Shown: positions 46,637-57,043 of the stretch, piece by piece | Layout: each line of letters opens with the position of its first letter | Position numbering within the stretch: position 1 is the stretch's first letter | Assembly (NCBI GenBank): GCA_025451075.1 | Contig: JANWLA010000023.1 | Coordinates: 52,793-116,792, forward strand | Length of the DNA stretch: 64,000 bases | From: Nitrosotalea sp. | GTDB lineage: Archaea > Thermoproteota > Nitrososphaeria > Nitrososphaerales > Nitrosopumilaceae | Reading direction: 5' to 3' | Notes under the pieces: generated by a model | The model's database searches: none | Told to the model about the DNA's origin: nothing | The model's input: the letters and a program-made list of their open reading frames with translations, nothing else | Program-made: the position numbers and the translations under genes

Positions 46637-48054
46637 TTTTCTATACCTATTTTTTCCTGCTTCATCCAGAGTGTCTTGTTTTTGTGATCAATTAAAACAA
46701 TATTCATGTCTGAGATTTGTTTTCGGATTGCATCTGCCTCTTGGAATTTCTTCTGGCTTCGTAATGTATTTCGTTGATTGATAAGATTTGAGATCTGGTT
46801 TTTTTCATTGTCTGTTACTTGAATTACATCCAGTCCAAGAATTGAACGCATTTCGTGGAATGCTGGCATGATGTAATCTGATATTTTCTTGGTGAGTTTT
46901 TCTGATGATGCTAGCTGGTTGATGTTTTTCACCATCTTGAAAAAGGCGGCAAGTGCAAGTGGTGTGTTAAAGTCTGAATCAAGTGCTGATTCAAACTCTG
47001 CCTTTGATTCCAGGACAAATTCCTTTACTTGGTCAAATCCTTCTGTTACCTGGGTGTCATCTGATAAAATCATCTCATAGTAACAGTTTTCCACCTGGCG
47101 CCATTTTGTGATGGTCTCTTTTAGTATCTCTTCGGAATAATCAATTGGCTTTGTATAGTGACCTGACAGGCAAAACAGCCTGATTATGTTTGGGCCCCAT
47201 TTGTTAAGGACGTGATCAATTGATTTTGTATTTCCAAGTGACTTTGACATCTTTTCGCCATTTATTGTGACCATCCCTACATGCATCCAGATCTTGGCAA
47301 AGTTGATTCCAGAAAATGACTCTGACTGGGCTATCTCGTTTTCATGGTGAGGAAATATCAGGTCTCTTCCACCACCGTGTATCTCAAAGTTGCTTCCAAG
47401 ATATTTCAGACTCATTGCAGAGCACTCGATGTGCCACCCGGGCCTTCCCTTGCCCCATGGGCTGTCCCATGTTGGGGTGTCATCAGAGAACTTCCATAAC
47501 GCAAAGTCAAGCGGATCTTTTTTTGTCTCGTCGACTTCGACTCGTGCACCTGAGACTAGCTCGTCTGTTTTTTTCTTGGATAATTTTCCATATTCCTTGA
47601 ATTTCAAGACTGCAAAGTATACTCCGTTTTTGGACACATATGCAAATCCCTTATCCGCCAGTCCCTTGATGATCTCAATCATGTCTGAGATGTGCTCTGT
47701 TGCCTTGGGGTACATGTCTGCCCTTTTTACATGCAGCCTGTCAAAGTCACTGAAATAATTTTTGATGTATTTTGAAGATATGGTATCCGCACCAGTGTTT
47801 TCATTTTTTGCGCGGTTGATTATTTTATCATCAACATCAGTAAAATTTTGTATGAGGTTTACCTTGGCTCCATTTGCTTCCAGGTATCTTCTGAGAACAT
47901 CAAAAACAATTATGGTTCTTGCATGCCCAATGTGGCTCTCGTCATATACTGTAACGCCGCACAGGTATATCCTGACTGGATTTGTCGTATCCACATTTTT
48001 TTCTGCCACTGATAATGTATCAAAAATTCTCATGGTCATCCCGGTATGGTGCAT
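46633..48054 (-). CDS. cysS: Cysteinyl-tRNA synthetase
   Basis: YLCGVTVYDESHIGHARTIIVFDVLRRYLE, WHIECSAMSLKYLG, KMSKSLGN. Confidence 0.97.
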   Translation of the reverse strand: MHHTGMTMRIFDTLSVAEKNVDTTNPVRIYLCGVTVYDESHIGHARTIIVFDVLRRYLEANGAKVNLIQNFTDVDDKIINRAKNENTGADTISSKYIKNYFSDFDRLHVKRADMYPKATEHISDMIEIIKGLADKGFAYVSKNGVYFAVLKFKEYGKLSKKKTDELVSGARVEVDETKKDPLDFALWKFSDDTPTWDSPWGKGRPGWHIECSAMSLKYLGSNFEIHGGGRDLIFPHHENEIAQSESFSGINFAKIWMHVGMVTINGEKMSKSLGNTKSIDHVLNKWGPNIIRLFCLSGHYTKPIDYSEEILKETITKWRQVENCYYEMILSDDTQVTEGFDQVKEFVLESKAEFESALDSDFNTPLALAAFFKMVKNINQLASSEKLTKKISDYIMPAFHEMRSILGLDVIQVTDNEKNQISNLINQRNTLRSQKKFQEADAIRKQISDMNIVLIDHKNKTLWMKQEKIGIEN

Positions 48055-48830
48055 GGTGTTGCCATGGTTCTTTTGTGTTCGCTTTTTTTGTACATTCTGA
48101 AAATCTTGTCAACATCTGAAATTGGTATCTCTGTTATCTTTGCAGTCTCGTCAATTGCAAGACCCTTTTCAACTGTACAATACAATATGGAATCAATCTC
48201 TTCGTAGTTCAGGCCAAGCTCAGTCTCTGCAGTGTGACCTTCCCACAGGTGGGGGCCGCTTGGCTTGGAGATTATATTCTGTGGCACTCCAAGACTTTTT
48301 GCAAGCTCTCGTATCTGGGTTTTATACAGTGATACAATTGGCAGCAAGTCAGCTGCCCCGTCTCCGAACTTTGTAAAGTATCCAATTAGAAACTCGCTCT
48401 TGTCAGAAGAGCCAAGTACTAGTGAATTTCGAGCATTTGCATAATAGTATAGTATGCTGGAGCGTATCCTTGCTCCCAAGTTTCCAAATGCCAATGGATT
48501 TGGCTCGATATACTTGGAGTATTCCTTGTGGATAAATCCAATGTCGATTAGCTTGTATTCAATTGAATGTTCATCAACTATTTTTATTGCATCCTCTGTC
48601 TCGCTGTTTGGAGTGATTTTTCCATTTGGCATTATGATAGCAAGTGATTTTTCCTTGGCAAATTTTGCACACAAGGCTGCAATTACTGCAGAATCAATCC
48701 CGCCGCTCAGGCCAAAGACAAGCCCTGCTGATCTTCTTTTTTCCAACTCGCTTTTTAAAAAATTACCAATATGGTTCTGGATTGAATCGTAATCTTTTCT
48801 TGTTATTTCTTCAATTATTTTACGATTCAA
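48036..48830 (-). CDS. nadE: NAD+ synthase
   Basis: GLSGGIDSAVIAALC, LVLGSSDKSEFLIGYFTKFGDGAADLLPI. Confidence 0.95.
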   Translation of the reverse strand: MNRKIIEEITRKDYDSIQNHIGNFLKSELEKRRSAGLVFGLSGGIDSAVIAALCAKFAKEKSLAIIMPNGKITPNSETEDAIKIVDEHSIEYKLIDIGFIHKEYSKYIEPNPLAFGNLGARIRSSILYYYANARNSLVLGSSDKSEFLIGYFTKFGDGAADLLPIVSLYKTQIRELAKSLGVPQNIISKPSGPHLWEGHTAETELGLNYEEIDSILYCTVEKGLAIDETAKITEIPISDVDKIFRMYKKSEHKRTMATPCTIPG

Positions 48831-48865
48831 CGTTTTTTAAAATGATCCTAAAGAAATTAAACTTA

Positions 48866-49168
48866 TCAAACGTCTAGATAGATTCCGTCTTTTTTTACTT
48901 CGACATTGTATGTCTGCAGCTTTACACCTTTGATGTAATCCATCAGTTCACCTGTCTTGATGTTATAGTGCCAAAAGTGAAGTGGGCATTCCACAATATC
49001 GCCGTCAAGTTTGCCTGGAGCAAGTGATCCGTCTTGGTGGACACATACTGAATCAAGCGCATGAAAACCGTCCTGGTTGAAGACTGCAATTCTCTTGCCG
49101 TCTACTACAAACTCTCTGCCTTTTCCTGGGGCAACTGCATCCTTTTCTGCCACTTTTTTCCACGCCAT
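48866..49168 (-). CDS. Rieske-type [2Fe-2S] ferredoxin
   Basis: CVHQDGSLAPGKLDGDIVECPLHFWHYNIKTGE. Confidence 0.92.
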   Translation of the reverse strand: MAWKKVAEKDAVAPGKGREFVVDGKRIAVFNQDGFHALDSVCVHQDGSLAPGKLDGDIVECPLHFWHYNIKTGELMDYIKGVKLQTYNVEVKKDGIYLDV

Positions 49169-49248
49169 ATTTTGTAAAACTAAATCTATCCAATATTTAG
49201 ATTGTCATTTTTGATACTGTTTTATACCCCATGAAATTGTGTTTTCAT

Positions 49249-50490
49249 ATGAGCCAGGTAAAAGATCCAAGCCTTTCAGAAAAGGGAAAAATGTCTTATG
49301 AATGGGCACGCGATCACATGCAGATTCTCACTAATACCATATCACGATTAAAAAAATCCCAGCCCCTCAAGGGCTTGCGCATTGGAATTTGTCTTCATAT
49401 CACAAAAGAGACATCTGTCCTGATCATGGGCGCAAAGGAACTTGGGGCAGATGTAAGCGCATGTGCTGCAAACCCGCTTTCAACACAGGACGACATTGCA
49501 GCATTTTTGGCTGAAAACGGAATTCACATTTATGCATGGACCGGCCAGACCACCGAAGAGTATGACTGGTGCATTGACCAGATGCTAAGCCACAAGCCAC
49601 AGATTTTGACTGATGACGGCTCTGACAGCCACAGCAAGATACACGGAAACAAAAAATTTGCTTCCATGAAAGTCTTGGGAGGAACTGAAGAGACCACAAC
49701 AGGTGTCATACGACTAAAGGCACTTGCAAAAGAAAAGAAATTGAAGTATCCCGTAATTGCAGTAAATGACGCATATACAAAACACATGTTTGATAACAGA
49801 TACGGAACAGGCCAGAGTACCATTGACGGTTATCTGCGTTCAATGAACTTGCTTTTTGCAGGCAAGCGAGTTGTTGTTGCAGGATATGGTTGGGTGGGAA
49901 GAGGAGTTGCATCAAGGTGCCGCGGAATGGGCGCCAAAGTTTGTGTTACTGAAGTTGATCCTGTAAGAGCGTTAGAGGCTCACATGGATGGCTTTGATGT
50001 TGCACCAATGGCAGAAGCTGCAAAAATAGGTGAAATATTTATCACTGCAACAGGCCAGACTGGAATAATTAGAAAAGAGCACATACTCTCAATGAGAAAG
50101 GGTGCAATCATGGGCAACGTCGGCCACTTTGATGTTGAAGTTGATGCAAAGTTCTTGCTAACTGAATCAAAATCTGTAAGACAGGTAAGACCAAATCTTG
50201 ACGAGTGTATTCTAAAGAACGGCAAGAAAGTGTACCTCATCGGAAAAGGAAGAATTGCAAATCTTGTTGCAGCAGAGGGACACCCGCCAGAGGTCATGGC
50301 ACAATCATTTTCAAATCAATTATTGTCCATGATATACATTGCAAAGAACCACAAAAAGATTGGAAAGAATGTAATTACAGTTCCACAAGAAATTGATATC
50401 CAGATTGCAATTGATGCACTACAAGCAATGGATGTACACATGGACAAGCCAACTGCAGCTCAGATAAAATACGGCCAGAGCTGGGCATAG
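49249..50490 (+). CDS. ahcY: Adenosylhomocysteinase
   Basis: MSQVKDPSLSEKGKMSYEWARDHM, GTGQSTIDGYLRSMNLLFAGKRVVVAGYGWVGRGVASR, GNVGHFDVE; in-frame ATG 49249. Confidence 0.95.
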   Translation: MSQVKDPSLSEKGKMSYEWARDHMQILTNTISRLKKSQPLKGLRIGICLHITKETSVLIMGAKELGADVSACAANPLSTQDDIAAFLAENGIHIYAWTGQTTEEYDWCIDQMLSHKPQILTDDGSDSHSKIHGNKKFASMKVLGGTEETTTGVIRLKALAKEKKLKYPVIAVNDAYTKHMFDNRYGTGQSTIDGYLRSMNLLFAGKRVVVAGYGWVGRGVASRCRGMGAKVCVTEVDPVRALEAHMDGFDVAPMAEAAKIGEIFITATGQTGIIRKEHILSMRKGAIMGNVGHFDVEVDAKFLLTESKSVRQVRPNLDECILKNGKKVYLIGKGRIANLVAAEGHPPEVMAQSFSNQLLSMIYIAKNHKKIGKNVITVPQEIDIQIAIDALQAMDVHMDKPTAAQIKYGQSWA

Positions 50491-50520
50491 CTTAAATCAC
50501 ACACAAACTTTACTCTGATA

Positions 50521-52167
50521 ATGAAAAAGGCAATCATAACCAGTGCGCTGCCGTATGCAAACGGAGAGATACACCTTGGGCATGTTGCATCAACTTATCT
50601 TCCTGCTGATATTACAACAAGATTTCTAAAACAAAATGGAACTGAGGCCTATTACTTTTGTGCATCAGATGATTTTGGCACGCCGATTTTGATACAATCA
50701 GAAAAAGAGAACAAGACTCCTGAAGAGTACGTCAAGGTCTGGAACAAGCGTGACTATGAAGATTTTACAGCCTTTGGGATTAGGTTTGATTTTTTTTACC
50801 GCACAAGTTCGCCTGAAAACGTATCCTTTGTGCAAGAGGTCTTTAAAAAATTACAAACAAATGGCCATATCTACGAAAAGGAAATCATCCAGTTTTACTG
50901 TAACATTGATAAAAAATTCCTGCCTGACAGGTATGTACTTGGAAGGTGTCCGTACTGCAAGGCAGAAGATCAATACTCTGACTTGTGTGAAAAGTGCGGC
51001 AGGGTGCCTGAAGAGATTGAAGATCCAAAATGCTCCATATGCAAAAACCCACCTACAAAAGAAAAGACAAGGCACTATTTTTTCAAGCTGACAAACTTTG
51101 TCAACGAACTAAACCAGTGGCTTGAATCTGATTCTCATCTGCAAAAAGATGTCAAAAAATATGTCCAAAACTGGATAAAAGAAGGCCTGGTAGACTGGGA
51201 TATCACACGAGACATGAACTGGGGTGTACCAATCCCGCTTGACTCTGCAAAGGGGCAGGTCTTTTACGGATGGTTTGACAACCACCTGGCGTATATTTCA
51301 ACTGCGCTAAAGTTTTTAGATGACAAGGGAATAGATGGAAAAAGTTTCTGGAACTCGGCAGACATTTATCATTTCATTGGAAAAGATATCGTATACCACC
51401 ACTATCTGTTCTTGCCTGCAATGAGAATTGGAATTGGAAACGAGTTCAAGCTTCCTGATTATATCCCGACTCGGGGGCATCTCATGCTCCAGTCAAAAAA
51501 AATATCAAAGAGCCGCAATTGGTACATTGGCCTCAAGGACTTTCTTGGGATTTATCCTGCAGATTATTTGAGATTCTATCTTGCACTGATAACTCCATAC
51601 AGCCAGGACGATCTTAATTTTGACTGGGAAGAGTTTGCATCAAGGATAAACTCTGAGCTTATTGGAAATATTGGAAATTTTGTTAACCGCGCACTAGGGT
51701 TTACGCAAAAAAGCATGGAAGGGGTTGTGCCAAATACTGGCGAGTTTGATGCAAGCGACACTGAAGCACAAGATAAGATTAAGAATTTTTCAGGTGAGCT
51801 TACACTTTTGATGCAAGACAACAGCCTTGACAAGGCTCTGAAAAAAATCATCGAGTTTTCTGCACACTTTAACCAGTACTTTCAGAAAAAAGAACCGTGG
51901 AAGGGCGGGCCTGGGTCTGCAAACTGTGTGTATGTTTCCGTAAATGCCGTGCGCAGTCTTGCAATATCGCTCTACTCGTTTTTGCCTGAATCCTCGCAGA
52001 AAATATGGGAGCAGATTGGGCTGAGTGGTTCGGTATCGTCTCAACCATGGGGTTCCATGTCTGAACTTTTGGTACCGCAGGGTCACAAGATTGGTCCGGC
52101 GTCTCCTTTGTTTAAAAAAATAGAGGCTGCTGATATTGTACTGCACAAGGCAAGACTTGGCAAGTAA
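50521..52167 (+). CDS. metG: Methionyl-tRNA synthetase
   Basis: ITSALPYANGEIHLGHVASTYLPADI, zinc domain CPYCKAEDQYSDLCEKCG, KISKSRN. Confidence 0.96.
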   Translation: MKKAIITSALPYANGEIHLGHVASTYLPADITTRFLKQNGTEAYYFCASDDFGTPILIQSEKENKTPEEYVKVWNKRDYEDFTAFGIRFDFFYRTSSPENVSFVQEVFKKLQTNGHIYEKEIIQFYCNIDKKFLPDRYVLGRCPYCKAEDQYSDLCEKCGRVPEEIEDPKCSICKNPPTKEKTRHYFFKLTNFVNELNQWLESDSHLQKDVKKYVQNWIKEGLVDWDITRDMNWGVPIPLDSAKGQVFYGWFDNHLAYISTALKFLDDKGIDGKSFWNSADIYHFIGKDIVYHHYLFLPAMRIGIGNEFKLPDYIPTRGHLMLQSKKISKSRNWYIGLKDFLGIYPADYLRFYLALITPYSQDDLNFDWEEFASRINSELIGNIGNFVNRALGFTQKSMEGVVPNTGEFDASDTEAQDKIKNFSGELTLLMQDNSLDKALKKIIEFSAHFNQYFQKKEPWKGGPGSANCVYVSVNAVRSLAISLYSFLPESSQKIWEQIGLSGSVSSQPWGSMSELLVPQGHKIGPASPLFKKIEAADIVLHKARLGK

Positions 52168-53393
52168 TGAATCTGCAGTGGATATCAAAAGATGGCAAGC
52201 TCTTGCTTGGCGCAAGAATTGTTAGAACTTTTTCATATGGATTTCTTAGCGTAATTATTGCAATCTATCTGAAACTAATTGGATTTGGAGATATTGCAAT
52301 AGGCCTTGTCCTTACTGCAACGCTGGTGAATAGTGTATTTTTTAATTTATTTTCTAGTGCATATGCTGACAAAATAGGAAGAAGAAACACTCTAGTCATT
52401 TATGCCGTACTGATGGTTGCGTCTTCAATAATATTTTTTGTGACAGATAATTATGTCGCACTTGTCATTGCGGCCCTGATTGGAACAATAAACGTGACAG
52501 GATCAGAGGTTGGTGCATTCTTGTCCCTAGAACAGGCACTCTTGCCAAATACAATATCTGATGCCAAAAAAAGAAACTCGATATTTGCAATCTATAATGC
52601 AGTTGGAACATTTGCCATGTCAGCTGGAGTGCTGGTGTCTGGGCTGCCGGCTATACTGCAAAATCATGGGTTTGACAAAATTGCAGCAATAAAATTTTTG
52701 TTTTTAATTTATGCGGCATGTGCAGTTGCAGTTCTTGTAATCTATCTTGTGCTATCAAAAAATATCGAAGTCAAAGATAAAGTGCCAAAATCCGGGCTGA
52801 CAATGAAAAACATCTCCCCCAAGTCTAGGGGAATAATTGCAAAAATGTCCACGCTTTTTGCAGTGGATTCGTTTGGGGGAGGGTTTGTGATACAAAGCAT
52901 TGTCTCATTTTGGTTCTACACAAAATTTGGCGCAGACCTGTCTTCATTATCTTACATATTTGCAATTGCAGGCGTGCTCACTGCTGTATCCTACTTGGCC
53001 TCTACAAAGATTGCCTCAAAAATCGGACTTGTAAATACGATGGTCTTTACACACATTCCGTCAAATATTTTGCTCATACTTCTTGCATTTGCGCCTTCGC
53101 TTTTTATTGCAATGCTGTTATTTTTTGCACGAATGAGCCTGTCGCAGATGGATGTGCCAACTAGGCAGTCATACCTGATGGGTGTGGTGGGGGAAAATGA
53201 AAGAATTCCTGCCGCAGTCTTTACAAATACTTCAAGAAACATATCACAAGCAATCAGCCCATCACTTTCAGGGGTGATAATATCTGCACTCTCGCTTTCA
53301 GCACCTTTTGTAGTCGGAGGGGTCTTGAAGATTGTCTATGATGTTGGAATATTTTTTAGTTTCAGAAAGATAAAGCCACCTGAAGAGTTGTAG
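52167..53393 (+). CDS. MFS transporter
   Basis: 12-TM-like pattern, SSAYADKIGRRNTLVIYAVLM, FFARMSLSQMDVPTRQSY. Confidence 0.9.
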   Translation: MNLQWISKDGKLLLGARIVRTFSYGFLSVIIAIYLKLIGFGDIAIGLVLTATLVNSVFFNLFSSAYADKIGRRNTLVIYAVLMVASSIIFFVTDNYVALVIAALIGTINVTGSEVGAFLSLEQALLPNTISDAKKRNSIFAIYNAVGTFAMSAGVLVSGLPAILQNHGFDKIAAIKFLFLIYAACAVAVLVIYLVLSKNIEVKDKVPKSGLTMKNISPKSRGIIAKMSTLFAVDSFGGGFVIQSIVSFWFYTKFGADLSSLSYIFAIAGVLTAVSYLASTKIASKIGLVNTMVFTHIPSNILLILLAFAPSLFIAMLLFFARMSLSQMDVPTRQSYLMGVVGENERIPAAVFTNTSRNISQAISPSLSGVIISALSLSAPFVVGGVLKIVYDVGIFFSFRKIKPPEEL

Positions 53394-53399
53394 CCTGCA

Positions 53400-54263
53400 T
53401 CACTTTTCAAGAAATGCTAAAACTCCGGTATAGTCTGTATCACCAAAACCGTTTTTGATTGCCTTTTTGTAAATTTTATTTGCAAGCCTTGACATGGGCA
53501 TGTTTGCACCAAACTTTTTTGCGGTATAGTCTATTTCATCAAGATCCTTTTGCATCATTTTAAGAAAGAAACTTGGCTCAAAGTTTCCGCTTACCATCTT
53601 GGGTCCCTTGTTGACACTCATTCCTGTCTTAAAGTACGTAGAATTTAGGACCTCAAGAAATGTCATTGGGTCAAGACCTGATTTTTTTGCAAGTATGATT
53701 CCCTCTGATAATGAAAGGGCAAGAATTGCTATCTGTGAATTCATTGCAAGCTTCATTGCATGTCCAGAACCGTTTTTGCCAAGATGAAATGTCTTCTCTG
53801 ATATTGCATCCAAGACTGGTTTACACTTGAGATACGTCTCTTTTTTGCCGCCTACCATTAGTACCATCTGTCCCTTTTCTGCCAAACTTGGACCTCCCAT
53901 CACTGGAGTGTCTATCATTGAAATTTTCTTGGCCTCGAGTTTTTTTGCAATCTTTTTTGATGATATTGGGCTGATCGTGCTCATGTCTGCAACTATTAAT
54001 CCATCATGTCTTCCGTAAATTATGCCGTTTTTACCAAATGCCATTTTTTCTATTACTGGAGCATCTTTTACTATTGTAAATATCATGTCACACTTTTCTG
54101 CAAGTGCCTTGGGTGAATCTTCTACTTGGATACCTAGTTTTTTTAAAGATTCAGCTTTCTTCCTTGTCCTGTTGCATGCATGAACTTTATACCCTGATGA
54201 GACAAGGCGCTTTGCAATTGCACTTCCAAGAAGGCCGGTGCCTATTATCCCAACAATCAACAC
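53400..54263 (-). CDS. NAD(P)-dependent beta-hydroxyacid dehydrogenase
   Basis: GIIGTGLLGSAIAKRLVSSGYKVHACNRT, DTPVMGGPSLAEKGQM, GSGHAMKLAMNSQ. Confidence 0.93.
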   Translation of the reverse strand: MLIVGIIGTGLLGSAIAKRLVSSGYKVHACNRTRKKAESLKKLGIQVEDSPKALAEKCDMIFTIVKDAPVIEKMAFGKNGIIYGRHDGLIVADMSTISPISSKKIAKKLEAKKISMIDTPVMGGPSLAEKGQMVLMVGGKKETYLKCKPVLDAISEKTFHLGKNGSGHAMKLAMNSQIAILALSLSEGIILAKKSGLDPMTFLEVLNSTYFKTGMSVNKGPKMVSGNFEPSFFLKMMQKDLDEIDYTAKKFGANMPMSRLANKIYKKAIKNGFGDTDYTGVLAFLEK

Positions 54264-54301
54264 TTGATGGTTCGTGCTATGGTATTTTTTTCTATTGGAT
54301 G

Positions 54302-54883
54302 CTATACAACAAGTGACTTGAACCTAGAGTCATTGCCAAGCCCATCAAAATCCTTGTCCATTGAAGCCTTTTTTGCATATTGTCCATCAACTAGTATTGC
54401 TTTTTCAAGCAACTCCAAAGACTGGTCAAACTCTTTTTGCAAAGACTTGGTGCAAGCCTTGTGGTATAGTGCACTTGCATTCTCTGGGGAATTGGATAAA
54501 ATTTTATCATAACACGTGGTTGCCTGGGTGTATCTTCCAAGATAGTGTAATGCAAGGCCCTTGTTGAGAAGACATGTAACATGCTCTGGGTTGTCTTTTA
54601 AAATGATATCATAGCATGTTATTGCCTGGTCATACTTTCCAAGTTTTCCTAGAACATTGCCCTTGTTTGCAAGTGCGTTGACATGACCTGGTTCAACTTC
54701 AAGCACTTTATCAAAATAAAACATGGCATCACGCGGATTGCCCCTCTTTGCATGAGACAGTCCAATATTGTACAAGTACTCTATGTTTGCATCCTCGTCA
54801 TCTGATGAAAAATTGATAAATCCACTCAACTGGTAATTTCTTGAAAAATCTTTTAGATAAACTCTATTTTTAGGCCTCTCCAA
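54302..54883 (-). CDS. TPR-repeat protein
   Basis: Repeated A..NKG..L..LG.Y..AI.CYD.IL..NP units. Confidence 0.9.
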   Translation of the reverse strand: MERPKNRVYLKDFSRNYQLSGFINFSSDDEDANIEYLYNIGLSHAKRGNPRDAMFYFDKVLEVEPGHVNALANKGNVLGKLGKYDQAITCYDIILKDNPEHVTCLLNKGLALHYLGRYTQATTCYDKILSNSPENASALYHKACTKSLQKEFDQSLELLEKAILVDGQYAKKASMDKDFDGLGNDSRFKSLVV

Positions 54884-54921
54884 AACGCAAGTGATATCTT
54901 TGTGATAAAAAATGATAATGT

Positions 54922-55041
54922 GTGGAAAAAATCAGGGCTTGTCCCATATGTCCTGGGTGCGGTTCAAAAAAGTTTGACAGGCTGCCATCTGAGGGTACAG
55001 TTGTAAAGTGTACCATATGTGGAAAAGAGATTACACTATAG
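54922..55041 (+). CDS. Zinc-ribbon microprotein (39 aa)
   Basis: GTG start: MEKIRACPICPGCGSKKFDRLPSEGTVVKCTICGKEITL*. Confidence 0.7.
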   Translation: MEKIRACPICPGCGSKKFDRLPSEGTVVKCTICGKEITL

Positions 55042-55096
55042 GGCTGTTTTTTGGAACAGTTGTAAGTTTTTATTTCCTTGATTTCCAGTGTCACTC

Positions 55097-56095
55097 ATGG
55101 CTAAAAGTTGGAAAGACGCAGATGTTAATTTAGATTTAATCAAAAATCAGACAATAGCAGTGCTTGGCTATGGCATACAGGGCCATGCCCAGTCAAACAA
55201 TCTCAAGGATTCAGGTCTTAACGTTATAGTTGGTCTGCAGGAATCAGGCGCAAGCTGGAAAAAGGCACAAAAAGACGGTCACCAGGTAATGACAATTGCA
55301 GAGGCCTGCCAAAAAGCAGACATTATTCATGTGCTAATCCCAGACATGGTCCAGTCCAAGGTCTACAAGGAATCAATTGGACCGCACTTGAAGGCAGGCA
55401 AGGCACTTTCATTTTCACATGCAGCTGCAATCCACTGGGGATGGATACAGGCTCCAAAGGATGTGGATGTAATCATGATTGCACCAAAAGGTCCGGGCTC
55501 TAAGGTCAGAGAAACATACCAGCAAGGATTTGGAACTCCATCAATTGTTGCAGTATACCAAGATTACACCAAAAAAGCCTGGGAGAGAACACTTGGAATT
55601 GCAAAGGGACTAGGAAGCACACGAGCTGGTGTGATTGAAACTACATTCAAAGAAGAAGTTGAGACTGATTGGTTTGGAGAGCAAGTAGACCTTTGTGGAG
55701 GTTCTGCATCAATGGTGATGTCAGCATTTGAGACTTTGGTTGAGGCAGGCTACCAGCCAGAGATTGCATACTTTGAGGTCTTGCACGAACTAAAACTAAT
55801 TGTTGACATGATCCAGCGATATGGAATTGCTGGAATGTATCGTAGAGTAAGTGAGACTGCAAGATATGGTGGTCTGACAAGAGGACCAATGGTTATGGAT
55901 AAAGACGTAAAAGAAAAGATGAAAAAAGCGTTGAAGATGATCCAGGATGGAACATTTAACCAAGAATGGATTTCAGATTATCAAAAGAACGGCAAGAATT
56001 CATTTGATAGATTCATGCAAGAAATAGATGCACATCAGATAGAAAAAGTGGGAAGAAGTATGCGAAAGATGATGTGGCCTGACTCTACCGAGTAG
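55097..56095 (+). CDS. ilvC: Ketol-acid reductoisomerase
   Basis: AVLGYGIQGHAQSNNLKDSGLNVIVGL, IAPKGPGSKVRETYQQGFGTPSIVAVYQD, FKEEVETDWFGEQVDLCGG. Confidence 0.97.
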   Translation: MAKSWKDADVNLDLIKNQTIAVLGYGIQGHAQSNNLKDSGLNVIVGLQESGASWKKAQKDGHQVMTIAEACQKADIIHVLIPDMVQSKVYKESIGPHLKAGKALSFSHAAAIHWGWIQAPKDVDVIMIAPKGPGSKVRETYQQGFGTPSIVAVYQDYTKKAWERTLGIAKGLGSTRAGVIETTFKEEVETDWFGEQVDLCGGSASMVMSAFETLVEAGYQPEIAYFEVLHELKLIVDMIQRYGIAGMYRRVSETARYGGLTRGPMVMDKDVKEKMKKALKMIQDGTFNQEWISDYQKNGKNSFDRFMQEIDAHQIEKVGRSMRKMMWPDSTE

Positions 56096-56097
56096 AA

Positions 56098-56517
56098 TTA
56101 TTTTTTTGCCTTTGAAAGATTTGCCTGGATAAAATCAATTATTGCTGAAAGTGGAGTCCCCGGTCCAAAGTTTCCAAGCACTCCTGATTTTTCAAGATCT
56201 GGCTTGTCGTCCTCTGGTATGACTCCTCCGCCTATTACAAGTACATCATTTATCCCCTTGGCCTTGATTGCATTTGCAACTCTGGGAAATAGTGTAAGGT
56301 GTGCGCCATTTAGAAGACTGAGTGCTACTACATCAATGTCCTCGTCTTCTACTATCTGGGCTATTCTTTCAGGTGTTGCAAACAACCCTGAATAAATGAC
56401 CTCCATTCCAGCATCTCTAAATGCCCTACACAAGACAAGGGCACCCCTGTCATGGCCGTCAAGGCCTAGTTTTGAAACCAGGATCCTTATCCTTTTTGCT
56501 TGGGCCTTCTGAGACAT
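56098..56517 (-). CDS. Methylmalonyl-CoA mutase B12-binding (small) subunit
   Basis: KLGLDGHDRGALVLCRAFRDAGMEVIYSGLFATPERI, LSLLNGAH, GGGVIPEDD. Confidence 0.95.
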   Translation of the reverse strand: MSQKAQAKRIRILVSKLGLDGHDRGALVLCRAFRDAGMEVIYSGLFATPERIAQIVEDEDIDVVALSLLNGAHLTLFPRVANAIKAKGINDVLVIGGGVIPEDDKPDLEKSGVLGNFGPGTPLSAIIDFIQANLSKAKK

Positions 56518-56704
56518 GTATTTTCAAGTAAATTTTCTGTTTTAAAAGCTTTATTTGAGAAGGTAAATCGTTTTTTAATTATTTATCCAGTGTAAAACTT
56601 GCCCTATTGTAAGTGGGAAAACAAAACTTGAACAAAACTAGTCTAAAACAGCCCTTGATTGTGAGAATTCCAGACTTATATGTACATCAAACTCCCCAGT
56701 AAGC

Positions 56705-56818
56705 ATGTTCAAAGAACTGATTGCAAAACTCAAATCTTGTGCTTGCAACAAGTCATCATCTAATGACGTAAATGCATTCAAGGAATCTGCAAAAACTGCT
56801 GAAGATTCAAAATCCTAA
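56705..56818 (+). CDS. Possible 37-aa hypothetical protein
   Basis: MFKELIAKLKSCACNKSSSNDVNAFKESAKTAEDSKS*. Confidence 0.35.
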   Translation: MFKELIAKLKSCACNKSSSNDVNAFKESAKTAEDSKS

Positions 56819-57043
56819 GATCTTAATTGTTACCACATCAGATGCCTTATTGGTAAAATTAATCCTCTTTTTTCAAATTCGTTAAATCAAAATCGTTCTA
56901 ACTGGTTCTGGAAATTTCAAGTAACATTGTTCTCGAAAGTCTTTTTATTCATGAATGTCATATTATACAGTGGATCATACTCTACGTGGATCCTGGGGTG
57001 GTATGGTATCTGTTTTTACTACATGTAAATGTCATGAGCAAAA

